Source of the DNA: Mangrovimonas sp. TPBH4
Lineage (GTDB): Bacteria > Bacteroidota > Bacteroidia > Flavobacteriales > Flavobacteriaceae
Reading direction: 5' to 3'
Length of the DNA: 64,000 nt
Assembly (NCBI RefSeq): GCF_001280505.1
Contig: NZ_LBIO01000048.1
Coordinates: forward strand, 33,218 to 97,217
Each line of letters opens with the position of its first letter. The first letter of the stretch is position 1. Made by a program: the position numbers and the translations under genes. Below the pieces are notes generated by a model. That model ran no database searches. It was not told the origin of the DNA and worked only from the letters and a program-made list of their open reading frames with translations. Below are positions 17,470 to 26,302 of the stretch, piece by piece.

Positions 17470-18270
17470 CAATTTATAATGATTTAGCAGTAGTTTTTCG
17501 TAAACTTTATCAGGCAAAATTCGCTTTAAAACGATAGAAAACTTCTGCATAAATTCCCCGACTTTATAATGGATTTTAGGATTGGGATTTTCTATGATTT
17601 TATGGATGGCTTTAGCCATAAGCATCGGGTCTTTTCCTTCATCAACATGAGCATCCATCAATTTTAAAGTATTACCATATGGATCCTTATATGGTGAGTC
17701 CTCCAAAACTGGAGCATGATATCTTCCGGCAGCAATGTTGGTGGCAAAATCACCTGGAGCCACATTGGTCATTTTAATGTTAAAACCTTTAAGCTCCATC
17801 CTAAAGGCCTCTGTAACCAATTCCAAAGCACCTTTACTGGCACTGTAAATGCCTCGGTAAGGCAATCCCATATAGCCCGCAATGGAGGTTACATTAACAA
17901 TCAACCCCGAATTTTGGCTACGCATATGCGGCAATACCGCCTTAATCACATTAATTGGACCAAAAAAATTGGTTTCAAAATTGCGTTTGATCTCCGTATC
18001 TGGGATTTCCTCTATAGGCCCAGTAATACCTGCTCCAGCATTGTTAATTAGGACATCCAGTTTCCCTGATCTTTCAACCACAAAGGCAACCGCTTTGGAA
18101 ATTGTTTCCTGTTTGGACACATCCAATGCAATTAAAGGAAACTTACTATTGGTATATTTATCGGGATTTCGGCTGGTACCATACACCTTATACCCCTTTG
18201 CGGTTAAAAATTCTCCTATGGATTTACCGATTCCGGAAGAGCCTCCGGTAATGAGTACAACTTTAGACAT
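17467..18270 (-). CDS. Short-chain dehydrogenase/reductase
   Basis: A 267-residue classical SDR oxidoreductase. The nucleotide-binding TGGSSGIGKSIG starts at about residue 8, NNAG lies near residue 82, and the catalytic Ser-Tyr-Lys set is NVTSIAGYMG plus YSASKGAL. The C-terminal part resembles the retinol-dehydrogenase-like or DltE group. The ATG at 18270 gives the normal N-terminus MSKVVLITGG; the upstream in-frame extension is not family-like. The substrate is unknown. It lies 43 bases upstream of tal on the same strand. Confidence 0.9.
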   Translation of the reverse strand: MSKVVLITGGSSGIGKSIGEFLTAKGYKVYGTSRNPDKYTNSKFPLIALDVSKQETISKAVAFVVERSGKLDVLINNAGAGITGPIEEIPDTEIKRNFETNFFGPINVIKAVLPHMRSQNSGLIVNVTSIAGYMGLPYRGIYSASKGALELVTEAFRMELKGFNIKMTNVAPGDFATNIAAGRYHAPVLEDSPYKDPYGNTLKLMDAHVDEGKDPMLMAKAIHKIIENPNPKIHYKVGEFMQKFSIVLKRILPDKVYEKLLLNHYKL

Positions 18271-18330
18271 TATTATATTATAAAACTTAGGGCGTAAAAA
18301 TAAGAATGAATTTGGTAAGCGCACAAAACA

Positions 18331-18366
18331 AAAAGGATTTGTTACAAAAGCGTAACAAATCCTTCT
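18331..18366 (-). terminator. Hairpin terminator between the SRP RNA and the SDR gene
   Basis: A 13-bp perfect stem (18333-18345 with 18352-18364) around six bases. On the minus strand it is followed by TTTGTTTTG, so it isolates the SRP RNA transcript from the dehydrogenase gene. Confidence 0.65.
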
Positions 18367-18412
18367 ATTTGTATCACCTTTTTCAGGTAAAAAAGGTTCA
18401 GTTTATGCCATA

Positions 18413-18418
18413 AAAAAA
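18413..18418 (-). terminator. T run ending the SRP RNA
   Basis: Seven or more Ts on the minus strand directly follow the closing GC-rich helix of the SRP RNA, so the RNA end itself serves as an intrinsic terminator. Confidence 0.6.
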
Positions 18419-18513
18419 GGCAAGCTACCTACATCACACCGCTACGACCGCTTACCTTTGCTGCGTTCCCGCCCTGGAGGATTCAGCAGGAGCTGGTTGT
18501 GTAGGACTTGCCG
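18419..18513 (-). ncRNA. ffs: Small bacterial signal recognition particle RNA (4.5S-type)
   Basis: On the minus strand this roughly 95-base segment carries the SRP domain IV core: a symmetric loop with CAGG opposite AGCA, the helix GCG/CGC, and a GGAA tetraloop (complement of 18466-18469). The 5' end GGCAAGTCCTACA pairs with the 3' end TGTAGG...CTTGCC to close the long hairpin. It works with Ffh to deliver nascent membrane proteins to FtsY. A near-consensus promoter lies just upstream and a T run follows. The region 18271-18598 contains only this gene, its promoter and a terminator. Confidence 0.93.
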
Positions 18514-18516
18514 CTG

Positions 18517-18547
18517 CAAAGATACAATCTTTTAATAGTTCTGCAAT
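18517..18547 (-). promoter_or_regulatory. SRP RNA promoter
   Basis: On the minus strand, ATTG (18544-18547), a 19-base spacer and TATCTTTG (18517-18524) match the Bacteroidota TTG-N19-TAnnTTTG promoter. Four bases separate the -7 element from the first paired G of the RNA. This is the best promoter in the window. Confidence 0.75.
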
Positions 18548-18598
18548 GATTTTTTAAACTGAATTTTATTAGATAAATTGCCTTAAAAACACATTAAA

Positions 18599-19636
18599 AT
18601 GACAGCCATCTATAAACTTTTATCAATCACCATTTTAGCTTTCACATTATGGTCTTGCGGCAGCAATTCTGAAACGAAAAAAAATAATTTTTCTATTAAA
18701 ACTAGTGCCAAAAAGAACATAATTACTCTAGGAGAGCCCCTAAAACTGTCAATAAAAAATCCAAAAAACGTTGCAATAACTTCTGTAAGCTACAAATTGG
18801 GGGATCAAACCATCCCTAATGAATTTAAAGTGGAAGATGTAAAACTTGGCGTTCAAAAAATAACCGCCTCCATAACTACAGAAGACGGAACGGATGAAGT
18901 TTCTACACGAATCACCATTTTAAACAACCAAAAACCCAAGTTATATACCTTTAATATCATCAACGAATATCCTCACGATATTACCTCCTACACCCAAGGA
19001 CTAGAGTTTCATGATGGCTACCTTTATGAAAGTACTGGGCAATACAACGAATCTAAATTGCGAAAAGTAGACTATAAAACAGGGGAAGTATTGCAAAACA
19101 CCGATTTAGAAAGACAGTACTTCGGTGAAGGCATGACCATTATGAATGACAAAATCTATCAATTGACCTGGCGTGAAAATACCGGTTTTGTATATCAATT
19201 GGATTCTTTTGAAAAAATAAGCACCTTCACTTATGGCCAGAGCAAAGAAGGTTGGGGATTATGTAATGACAGTGAGGTAATTTATAAAAGTGACGGTACC
19301 GAAAACATCTGGATACTGGATCCTAATACACTTCAGGAGAAAGACCACATTCAAGTGTATAGAGATAAAGGAAAAATAATCAACCTTAACGAATTGGAAT
19401 GGATTGATGGAAAAATCTACGCCAACAATTACCAATATAACGGTGTTACCATCATCAACCCAGAAAACGGCGCTGTAGAAGGTGTCATCGACTTCTCCCC
19501 GCTTCACAAAAAAGTCAAACAACACCCAGGCCTTGATGTACTAAACGGGATTGCTTATAATCCCGAGACAAAGACACTTTTTGTAACAGGAAAACGTTGG
19601 AACAAATTATTTGAGGTAGAAATCATTGAAAAGTAA
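18599..19636 (+). CDS. Glutaminyl-peptide cyclotransferase, lipoprotein
   Basis: A 345-residue lipoprotein (lipobox LWSC, C20) with a beta-propeller glutamine cyclotransferase domain from about residue 120: YTQGLEFHDGYLYESTGQYNES, YFGEGM, and WGLCND, plus the late HPGLDVLNGIAYNPETKTLFVTGKRW. The enzyme converts N-terminal glutamine of exported proteins to pyroglutamate. Many flavobacterial secreted proteins start with glutamine after signal cleavage (several in this window end their signal peptide NAQ), so such an enzyme has nearby substrates in principle. Residues 20-115 are an extra beta-rich domain. Confidence 0.92.
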   Translation: MTAIYKLLSITILAFTLWSCGSNSETKKNNFSIKTSAKKNIITLGEPLKLSIKNPKNVAITSVSYKLGDQTIPNEFKVEDVKLGVQKITASITTEDGTDEVSTRITILNNQKPKLYTFNIINEYPHDITSYTQGLEFHDGYLYESTGQYNESKLRKVDYKTGEVLQNTDLERQYFGEGMTIMNDKIYQLTWRENTGFVYQLDSFEKISTFTYGQSKEGWGLCNDSEVIYKSDGTENIWILDPNTLQEKDHIQVYRDKGKIINLNELEWIDGKIYANNYQYNGVTIINPENGAVEGVIDFSPLHKKVKQHPGLDVLNGIAYNPETKTLFVTGKRWNKLFEVEIIEK

Positions 19637-19702
19637 GGACAAATTCCTTTAGATCTTTCATCGATAAACGCTAATATATTTTCAAGAGCTAGCAATAAAG
19701 GC

Positions 19703-19710
19703 TACTTTTG
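19703..19710 (+). promoter_or_regulatory. Probable -7 element of the thioesterase gene
   Basis: TACTTTTG matches TAnnTTTG. The predicted leader to the ATG at 19730 is about 15 bases. Confidence 0.45.
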
Positions 19711-19729
19711 CGCTCAAACAAATTGAGCC

Positions 19730-20119
19730 ATGGAAACCTTTGAAACCATAATTACCGTAACGGAAGATGATTTGGACCAACTAAACCACGTCAACAACGT
19801 TAGGTACGTACAATGGGTTCAAGATGTTGCCTCCCAACATTGGGACCTAGGCGCTACTCAAGATATAAAAGACCAGTATTTTTGGGTGCTTGTAAAACAC
19901 ACCATAGAATATAAACTACCTGCCTTTTTAGGCGAATCCATTAGGTTAAAAACCTATATTGCCAAAACCGAAGGCGTCATCTCCACAAGGATTGTAGAGA
20001 TTTATAACAATACAACCTCCAAGCTCCTAGTAACTTCAGAAGCCAATTGGTGTTTGATTTCCAAAAGTACCAATCGCCCTTGCAGAATAACTGCAGAAAT
20101 TGAAAACCTCTTTACTTAA
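19730..20119 (+). CDS. Hotdog-fold acyl-CoA thioesterase
   Basis: A 129-residue protein of the 4-hydroxybenzoyl-CoA thioesterase/YbgC-like hotdog family. The N-terminal VTEDDLDQLNHVNNVRYVQW contains the usual D-x-x-x-H-V-N-N motif that positions the thioester. It hydrolyses acyl-CoA or acyl-ACP in the cytoplasm. The acyl preference cannot be inferred. It is monocistronic, with a -7 element just upstream. Confidence 0.9.
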   Translation: METFETIITVTEDDLDQLNHVNNVRYVQWVQDVASQHWDLGATQDIKDQYFWVLVKHTIEYKLPAFLGESIRLKTYIAKTEGVISTRIVEIYNNTTSKLLVTSEANWCLISKSTNRPCRITAEIENLFT

Positions 20120-20211
20120 ACAAAGGTTAAAACCACTGTTAAAGTTTCTTAAGAAGGCATTTTCCTACTTAACTATTCTCTTATTTTGATTGAAAACCAA
20201 CCAATCAAAAT

Positions 20212-20946
20212 ATGTTCAGAATCTTTGTTCTTATTTGTATTCTTTCCTCCAACCTTGCTTCTTCCCAAACCTTAAAAGGCAAAGTATACGATGCTGAAAC
20301 CACTGTAAAAGGAGCCAAAATCATAAACAAAAGCGAAAATCGCTTTACTTATTCGGATGACAACGGTGACTTTAGCCTGACTGCTTCTGTAGGAGACAGC
20401 ATAGCGGTTCATTCTTTATTCCATGAAAGTCAGCAACTGGTTTTAAAACCCAATGATTTTAAAGAGACTGTAGTCATTGAACTAAAGAAAATCACCAATA
20501 CCTTAGATGAAGTTATCCTGATTGACGAAAGGGAAAAGGTATTTGACTCTACAAAGTTTCAATCTAGTCTCCATAAACAATTACAAACTGAGGAAAACAA
20601 CTTTCCATTTACCTATAGCGATTCTTACACTCCGACTATAGATTTAATTAAACTAGGTAAACTTGTTGTCGAATTATTCAAACGAAAAGAAGTTGACACC
20701 TCACTTCTATATGCTTCTTATGAGGATTTCGACACACTATTTTCCACTAACGCCTACTTTAACGACGAGTTCATAAAAAGTGAACTACATATTCCAATAG
20801 AACAGAAATACCTATTTCTGGAATATCTGTCTGCTCAAAACATTCCCAAATCACTGCTGAATGGCAATAATAATTTTTTCCTTTTGGATAACTTGTTAAA
20901 ACACGGCGAAAGCTTTTCCAAACTATTACAGGAAACCAAACCTTAA
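20212..20946 (+). CDS. Exported protein with a carboxypeptidase-like regulatory domain
   Basis: A 244-residue protein with a signal peptide (about 1-18, ending SSQ) and a small beta-sandwich CarboxypepD-reg-like domain (about 20-90: LKGKVYDAETTVKGAKIINKS... then TYSDDNGDFSLTASVGDSI). Such domains usually start TonB-dependent receptors or DUF5686-type proteins, but here the barrel is absent. The remaining 150 residues are acidic and helical and match nothing I know. It probably sits in the periplasm or outer membrane. Confidence 0.8.
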   Translation: MFRIFVLICILSSNLASSQTLKGKVYDAETTVKGAKIINKSENRFTYSDDNGDFSLTASVGDSIAVHSLFHESQQLVLKPNDFKETVVIELKKITNTLDEVILIDEREKVFDSTKFQSSLHKQLQTEENNFPFTYSDSYTPTIDLIKLGKLVVELFKRKEVDTSLLYASYEDFDTLFSTNAYFNDEFIKSELHIPIEQKYLFLEYLSAQNIPKSLLNGNNNFFLLDNLLKHGESFSKLLQETKP

Positions 20947-21043
20947 CTTAAAAGGCAACAACTCTAAAATACTTTCGTTGATACTACGCATTCGTGCAAA
21001 AAATCATACTTTTATCCCTCAAAAGCACCACAGTATTTTATCT

Positions 21044-22609
21044 ATGAAGAAACTAGGCTACTTTATTTTTGCGCTATCAATTTTAATGACCTGGAGTTCC
21101 TGCAGAAACGATTTTGATTTCGAACCAAGTACAGGACAATTACAATTTTCCAAAGACACCGTATATCTTGATACCGTTTTCACAAATATTGGCTCAAGCA
21201 CCTACAACCTTAAGGTATACAACAGAAGCTCTAAAGACATTGTCATCCCTACATTGCGTTTAGGCCAAGGGGAAAGCTCCAATTACCGCTTGAATGTTGA
21301 CGGCCTTTCCGGAAAGGAGTTTCAGGATGTAGAATTATTGGCAAAAGACAGTATGTACATTTTTATAGAAACTACTGTAGACATAGAGACCCTTGCGGCA
21401 ACAAATAACCAATTTCTATACACCGATGCCATAGAATTTGACAGCGGCAACAATTTTCAAAAAGTAGAATTGGTTACCCTTATACAAGATGCGGTTTTTA
21501 TCTATCCTAGTAAAGATGAAACTACCGGGATAGTTGAAACACTAATGTTTGATGTGGATGGCGATGGTATTGATGACGAAACCAACCTTCAAGGGCGCTT
21601 TTTAACCGATGAAGAATTGACCTTTACAAACGAAAAACCCTATGTTATTTACGGTTACGCAGGAGTAAACAGTGGTAAAACGCTTACTGTTGAAGCAGGC
21701 GCACGCGTGCACTTTCATGCCAATTCGGGCTTATTGGTAACTAACAATGCTTCTTTGCAAATAAATGGAGCCTTCAGTAATGATCAGGAACTTTTGGAAA
21801 ACGAAGTGATTTTTCAAGGGGATCGTTTAGAACCTTTATATGAAGATGTTCCTGGACAATGGGGAACAATTTGGCTATACAACGGAAGCACCAATAACTC
21901 CATAAATTACGCCACTATAAAAAATGCAACCATCGGTATTTTAAGTGAAGGGAATCAATATGAAGAGAACAACAAACTAAACCTCGCAAATACTCAAATT
22001 TACAACTCCAGTAACTTTGGTGTTTTAGGTCGTGCCACTTCAATCGGCGCCCAAAATGTGGTTATCAATAACTCGGGGCAATCCTCTTTTGCTGGCACTT
22101 ATGGTGGCAAATACAATTTTACGCATTGTACAATTGCCAATTATTGGGGCAACAGTTTTAGGCAATTTCCTTCTGTGCTAATTAATAATTATGTAGTTGA
22201 TGAGGAACAAAATATCTACACCAACGACTTGGATGAAGCCAACTTCAACAATTGCATAATCTATGGCAATGACAACCCTGAATTTCTTTTGGACCAAGAG
22301 GAAAGTGGCGAAGTCTTCAATTTTAAGTTCACCAACTGTTTGTTAAGATTTCAGGATAACACGAACTTCTTTTCTGGTGACAACTATGATTTTGAAAACG
22401 CACTATTTTACGAGAACAATATCTTTAATGAATCCCCTGACTTTAGAGCACCTTTTGAAAACGATTTGATTATTGGTGACGATTCTGCAGCAAACAACCA
22501 GGGTAATGGATTTTATGCCAACCAAGTGCCAACAGACCTATTGAACAATGACAGGACTAGCGCTCCGGATTTAGGTGCATATCAACACATTACATTTGAA
22601 GAAAATTAA
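21044..22609 (+). CDS. Lipoprotein with a right-handed beta-helix-like region
   Basis: A 521-residue lipoprotein (lipobox WSSC, C20). The first third is Ig-like (SKDTVYLDTVFTNIGSSTYNLKVYNRSS, a domain resembling choice-of-anchor sequences). From about residue 220 there are repeated short turns rich in asparagine (INYATIKNATIGI, NLANTQIYNSSNFGV, NNCIIYGNDN) typical of a parallel beta-helix. It is a probable surface or periplasmic protein, and many relatives are annotated only as hypothetical. The ATG at 21044 gives a proper signal peptide, so the upstream in-frame start is rejected. Confidence 0.85.
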   Translation: MKKLGYFIFALSILMTWSSCRNDFDFEPSTGQLQFSKDTVYLDTVFTNIGSSTYNLKVYNRSSKDIVIPTLRLGQGESSNYRLNVDGLSGKEFQDVELLAKDSMYIFIETTVDIETLAATNNQFLYTDAIEFDSGNNFQKVELVTLIQDAVFIYPSKDETTGIVETLMFDVDGDGIDDETNLQGRFLTDEELTFTNEKPYVIYGYAGVNSGKTLTVEAGARVHFHANSGLLVTNNASLQINGAFSNDQELLENEVIFQGDRLEPLYEDVPGQWGTIWLYNGSTNNSINYATIKNATIGILSEGNQYEENNKLNLANTQIYNSSNFGVLGRATSIGAQNVVINNSGQSSFAGTYGGKYNFTHCTIANYWGNSFRQFPSVLINNYVVDEEQNIYTNDLDEANFNNCIIYGNDNPEFLLDQEESGEVFNFKFTNCLLRFQDNTNFFSGDNYDFENALFYENNIFNESPDFRAPFENDLIIGDDSAANNQGNGFYANQVPTDLLNNDRTSAPDLGAYQHITFEEN

Positions 22610-22618
22610 GATTAGTTT

Positions 22619-22636
22619 CCTAAATGCGTATTTAGG
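22619..22636 (+). other. Small hairpin after the beta-helix gene
   Basis: CCTAAAT-GCGT-ATTTAGG is a perfect seven-bp stem. There is no good T run, so at most it is a weak terminator. Confidence 0.3.
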
Positions 22637-22687
22637 TAATTAAAATTTAAGTAATTTTATAACACAACTATTAATCTGGGTTCTGTT

Positions 22688-23065
22688 ATGACTTATCTTA
22701 TTTTTGAAATTGCCTGTATCTGTGCGGGCCTCATGCTAGCGGTAACAACTTTGGACCGCTTGGATGGAAAAAGTAACTTTTTTTTGAATGTTGCCGCCAA
22801 ATTACAACCGTTAAGTCCTATCATTGGAGTACTGACCTTAGCCATTGGCATCATATTCATTTTTAAATTCAATTGCATTATTTTTGCTCTTGTAGGTATT
22901 GCATGTGGTATCTTATTACTTCCTCAGCAACTTTCAAAAGTCCCTGGCATAGGAGATTCACTCTTCAAACTATCCCAAAAAATAAACCCCTATAAAGTAC
23001 TCATCGGTGATGCTGCACTTATACTAGGGGTTTTAAGCTTATTTAATATGAATCCGTTCTGCTAA
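22688..23065 (+). CDS. Small integral membrane protein of unknown function
   Basis: A 125-residue protein with four hydrophobic segments (about 1-20, 42-63, 65-82 and 103-120) separated by short loops, including KVPGIGDSLFKLSQK. No catalytic residues, cysteine motifs or known family were recognised. It is convergent with the VCBS-repeat gene, with four bases between the two stop codons and no terminator visible, so the two transcripts probably overlap at their 3' ends. Confidence 0.7.
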   Translation: MTYLIFEIACICAGLMLAVTTLDRLDGKSNFFLNVAAKLQPLSPIIGVLTLAIGIIFIFKFNCIIFALVGIACGILLLPQQLSKVPGIGDSLFKLSQKINPYKVLIGDAALILGVLSLFNMNPFC

Positions 23066-23069
23066 AAGA

Positions 23070-24815
23070 TCATTTCAATTCTATTTTTTTGGTAACAACT
23101 CCAGATTCATTGGAAATTTTAAAATAATAAATACCTTTTGGTATACTTGTAAAGTCAATTGTATTAGAACCGCTTTGAAGCTCCCGTTCATATACGTTTT
23201 GCCCCAATATATTATATACCATCAAATCAGACTCAGCTTCTACACCTGATATCATGATTGTTCCCGTAGATGGATTGGGATAAATACTCACCTTGCCTAA
23301 TACTCTGTCATCGAGCCCTAACGTACTACCCTCTACAACTTCTAAAGTTTGGTTAGGCGTTACATCATTATAAATATCTATTGTACCGCTTGACCAAGTA
23401 ATCTGGACATAGTCAATATTGGAAGCATTTCCAAGCCCAAAAAATTCAGTGTTGGAATTTTGGCTTAAATAACTTTCACCCAAAGCCACGTAACGATACT
23501 GCACTTTACCATCCGCTAAAATTTCTATTTTAGAACCGATACCATCCTTATTGGAAGTAACACCTTCCAGTTTAACCTTAAGATATCCATTTGAAGTGGT
23601 TGTCTGATTTTCCCATAAAAAAGGTAAGGCATTATCATTTATCACTACCATATCCGGTTTACCATCATTGTTGAAATCTCCCAAAGCATTACCATAACTA
23701 TTTTGGCTATCCGTTTCAAACCCGATACCCTCGGGAATGGTACAGGTATCATTACCATTATTGTGGTAAAAAGCAGAAGGCAAATATGAAGGTTGTGTAG
23801 CCGTATAGAATCCACTTACATACAGATCGTTGTGGGTATCCAAATCAGCATCCAAAAACAATGCGCCCCACCCAAAACTATTGAAAGTCGTGCCTGTTGC
23901 ACCTGCCACATTAGTGAAGGTTTCATCTCCGTTATTACTCAACAGTGCATTACCTACTGGGTCTGAAACAGGGCTGCTGGTATTTGTAATGTAAATATCC
24001 ATCCAACCATCATTATCGAAGTCTTCAACCGTTGCAGACATAGCATCCATGCCCACATCTCCTCCACTACCCGCACTGATATCTGAAAATGTCCCATCCC
24101 CATTGTTTTTCATGAAATAGTTGTCATAAAAGGTTCGGTCATTATTGATGTAAATATCCTGCCAACCATCATTATTGAAATCGCAAAAAATAGCATTTAA
24201 ACACAAAACCGGGTCCAAATCTCCAATTCCTGAAGTCTCAGTTACATTTGTAAATGTTCCATCACCTTCATTATGGTACAATTGATTATAAATCTCGTTT
24301 GTAAAATCATATTTGCAAATCATGACATCCAAAAAGCCATCCTTATCATAATCTCCCCAGGCACATCCAGTTGACAATGGACTATTACTATCTAAACCAG
24401 AAACACCGGTAACATCAATAAAAGTCATATCCCCTTGGTTTTGATAAAGTTTATTGAGCCCTAAATTACTGGTCACAAAAAAATCCTTATCACCATCATT
24501 GTCATAATCTACCCAAATAGGGTGTTTGGTGTTGTAATTAGGATCAACTATATCAAAAGTCACTTGGGTAAAGATTCCCTCATTATTCTGAAAGAACAAT
24601 ACAGAACTATCTGTAGCCGAGGTAAAAGTAAGGTCATCCCAGCCATCTCCATTAAAATCACAAAAAGAAACACCTCCTCCTTCAGAGAGGAGATCTATAG
24701 TAATATCAAGTCCTTTGGACGAAGCTACATCTTCAAATTGCAATTGGGCATTTAGCCGAGGTGAAACAAAAAGTAACCCCACCGCACAAACGAATGCTAT
24801 TAATCGTGTCGCCAT
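23070..24815 (-). CDS. Secreted VCBS/FG-GAP repeat protein with ASPIC/UnbV and T9SS domains
   Basis: A 581-residue exported protein. After the signal peptide (ending NAQ) come about seven FG-GAP/VCBS repeats (DFNGDGWDDLTF, DYDNDGDKDFFV, DYDKDGFLDVMI, DFNNDGWQDIYI and others) that form a calcium-binding propeller. An ASPIC/UnbV motif (VQITWSSGTIDIYNDV) follows near residue 470, then a C-terminal type A T9SS sorting domain (SIYPNPSTGTIMISG to KKIELK). It should be exported across the outer membrane by the T9SS and anchored to the surface or released. Its start is 11 bases after the glyA stop. Confidence 0.93.
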   Translation of the reverse strand: MATRLIAFVCAVGLLFVSPRLNAQLQFEDVASSKGLDITIDLLSEGGGVSFCDFNGDGWDDLTFTSATDSSVLFFQNNEGIFTQVTFDIVDPNYNTKHPIWVDYDNDGDKDFFVTSNLGLNKLYQNQGDMTFIDVTGVSGLDSNSPLSTGCAWGDYDKDGFLDVMICKYDFTNEIYNQLYHNEGDGTFTNVTETSGIGDLDPVLCLNAIFCDFNNDGWQDIYINNDRTFYDNYFMKNNGDGTFSDISAGSGGDVGMDAMSATVEDFDNDGWMDIYITNTSSPVSDPVGNALLSNNGDETFTNVAGATGTTFNSFGWGALFLDADLDTHNDLYVSGFYTATQPSYLPSAFYHNNGNDTCTIPEGIGFETDSQNSYGNALGDFNNDGKPDMVVINDNALPFLWENQTTTSNGYLKVKLEGVTSNKDGIGSKIEILADGKVQYRYVALGESYLSQNSNTEFFGLGNASNIDYVQITWSSGTIDIYNDVTPNQTLEVVEGSTLGLDDRVLGKVSIYPNPSTGTIMISGVEAESDLMVYNILGQNVYERELQSGSNTIDFTSIPKGIYYFKISNESGVVTKKIELK

Positions 24816-24826
24816 AGAGTAATTGT

Positions 24827-26098
24827 TTAATTAAACAAAGCTCTATCCTTCATCATGTTGTTCACTTTAACAGCGACTTCTTCCAGCACAGTTTCGTTTT
24901 CATAATTTGTAATAACCTCGTCTATCAAGGTTACGATGGATTCCATATCAGCTTCTTTTAAACCTCTTGTGGTTATAGCCGCTGCCCCTATTCTAATTCC
25001 TGAAGTAACAAAAGGAGACTTATCATCAAAAGGCACCATATTCTTGTTTACAGTAATATCAGCTTTTACCAAAGCTTCCTCTGCCTCTTTTCCTGTTATG
25101 TTCTTATTGCGAAGATCGATCAACATCATATGGTTATCAGTCCCTCCGGAAATGATATTATAGCCTTTAGCCACAAAAGCCTCAGCCATAGCTGCAGCGT
25201 TCTTCTTCACCTGCAATACATAATGCATAAAATCATCGGTAAGTGCTTCTCCAAAAGCAATTGCTTTGGCCGCAATGATATGTTCTAATGGTCCTCCTTG
25301 GTTTCCTGGGAATACCGCAGAATCCAATAATGAAGACATTTTTCTAAGATTTCCATTTTTCAACTTTAATCCAAATGGATTGTCAAAATCCTCTCCCATT
25401 AAAATCATCCCCCCTCTAGGTCCTCTAAGAGTTTTGTGAGTTGTCGTAGTTACAATATGACAGTGAGGAATTGGATCGTTCAGGATTCCTTTGGCAATCA
25501 AACCTGCAGGATGCGAAATATCGGCCATTAAAATAGCTCCCACGCTATCAGCGATTTCGCGGAACTTTTTAAAGTCCATATCACGGGAATAAGCAGAAGC
25601 TCCCGCTATAATAAGTTTAGGCTGTTCTTTAGTAGCAACCTCTTGGATTTTATCGTAGTTTAAAACTCCAGTTTCTTGATCTACTCCATAAAACACAGGA
25701 TTGTATAATTTTCCTGAAAAATTCACTGGAGATCCATGTGTTAAGTGTCCTCCATGAGATAAATCGAAACCTAATATTTTGTCTCCAGGCTTCAAACAAG
25801 CTGCAAAAACCGCAGTGTTTGCTTGACTTCCAGAGTGTGGTTGCACGTTCGCGTAAGCTGCACCAAACAATGTTTTGGCACGGTCTATGGCAATTTGCTC
25901 TATTTGATCAACCACTTCACACCCTCCGTAATAACGTTTTCCCGGGTATCCTTCGGCATATTTATTGGTCAATACAGAACCTGCAGCTTCCATTACCTGT
26001 TCACTTACAAAATTCTCGGAGGCAATTAACTCCAAACCTTCCAATTGTCTTTCTCTTTCGTCTTCTATGAGCTCAAAAATTTGTTGATCACGTAGCAT
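24827..26098 (-). CDS. glyA: Serine hydroxymethyltransferase
   Basis: A 423-residue PLP enzyme converting serine and tetrahydrofolate to glycine and methylene-tetrahydrofolate, the main one-carbon source. The PLP lysine is K222 in [14 protein letters not shown], with [22 protein letters not shown] and [16 protein letters not shown] also present. The ATG at 26098 (MLRDQQIF) fits the family; an upstream start at 26143 would add 15 unconserved residues. Divergent from fumarylacetoacetase. The VCBS gene follows 11 bases downstream. Confidence 0.97.
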   Translation of the reverse strand: MLRDQQIFELIEDERERQLEGLELIASENFVSEQVMEAAGSVLTNKYAEGYPGKRYYGGCEVVDQIEQIAIDRAKTLFGAAYANVQPHSGSQANTAVFAACLKPGDKILGFDLSHGGHLTHGSPVNFSGKLYNPVFYGVDQETGVLNYDKIQEVATKEQPKLIIAGASAYSRDMDFKKFREIADSVGAILMADISHPAGLIAKGILNDPIPHCHIVTTTTHKTLRGPRGGMILMGEDFDNPFGLKLKNGNLRKMSSLLDSAVFPGNQGGPLEHIIAAKAIAFGEALTDDFMHYVLQVKKNAAAMAEAFVAKGYNIISGGTDNHMMLIDLRNKNITGKEAEEALVKADITVNKNMVPFDDKSPFVTSGIRIGAAAITTRGLKEADMESIVTLIDEVITNYENETVLEEVAVKVNNMMKDRALFN

Positions 26099-26124
26099 AA
26101 AAATTAGTTTAGTTAAAAATTTAT

Positions 26125-26132
26125 CAAAAATA
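26125..26132 (-). promoter_or_regulatory. Probable -7 element of glyA
   Basis: The minus strand reads TATTTTTG, with a TTTG about 23 bases upstream and a predicted leader of about 22 bases. Confidence 0.4.
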
Positions 26133-26257
26133 ATAAATCCCATGAGTATAGAAGTTCAAAAAACAGATATTTACCGCCTTAGCCTCTAATTTTTATTAAC
26201 CCTTAGAAATCAAGCTACTTTTTCGGCATTTTTTTCAATTAGAACGAAAAAATTATG

Positions 26258-26265
26258 TAGGTTTG
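26258..26265 (+). promoter_or_regulatory. Probable -7 element of the fumarylacetoacetase gene
   Basis: TAGGTTTG matches TAnnTTTG. The predicted leader to the ATG at 26303 is about 33 bases. Confidence 0.45.
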
Positions 26266-26302
26266 ACTAGAATTTATTAAACCATTAATCTCTAAGACTT
26301 TT

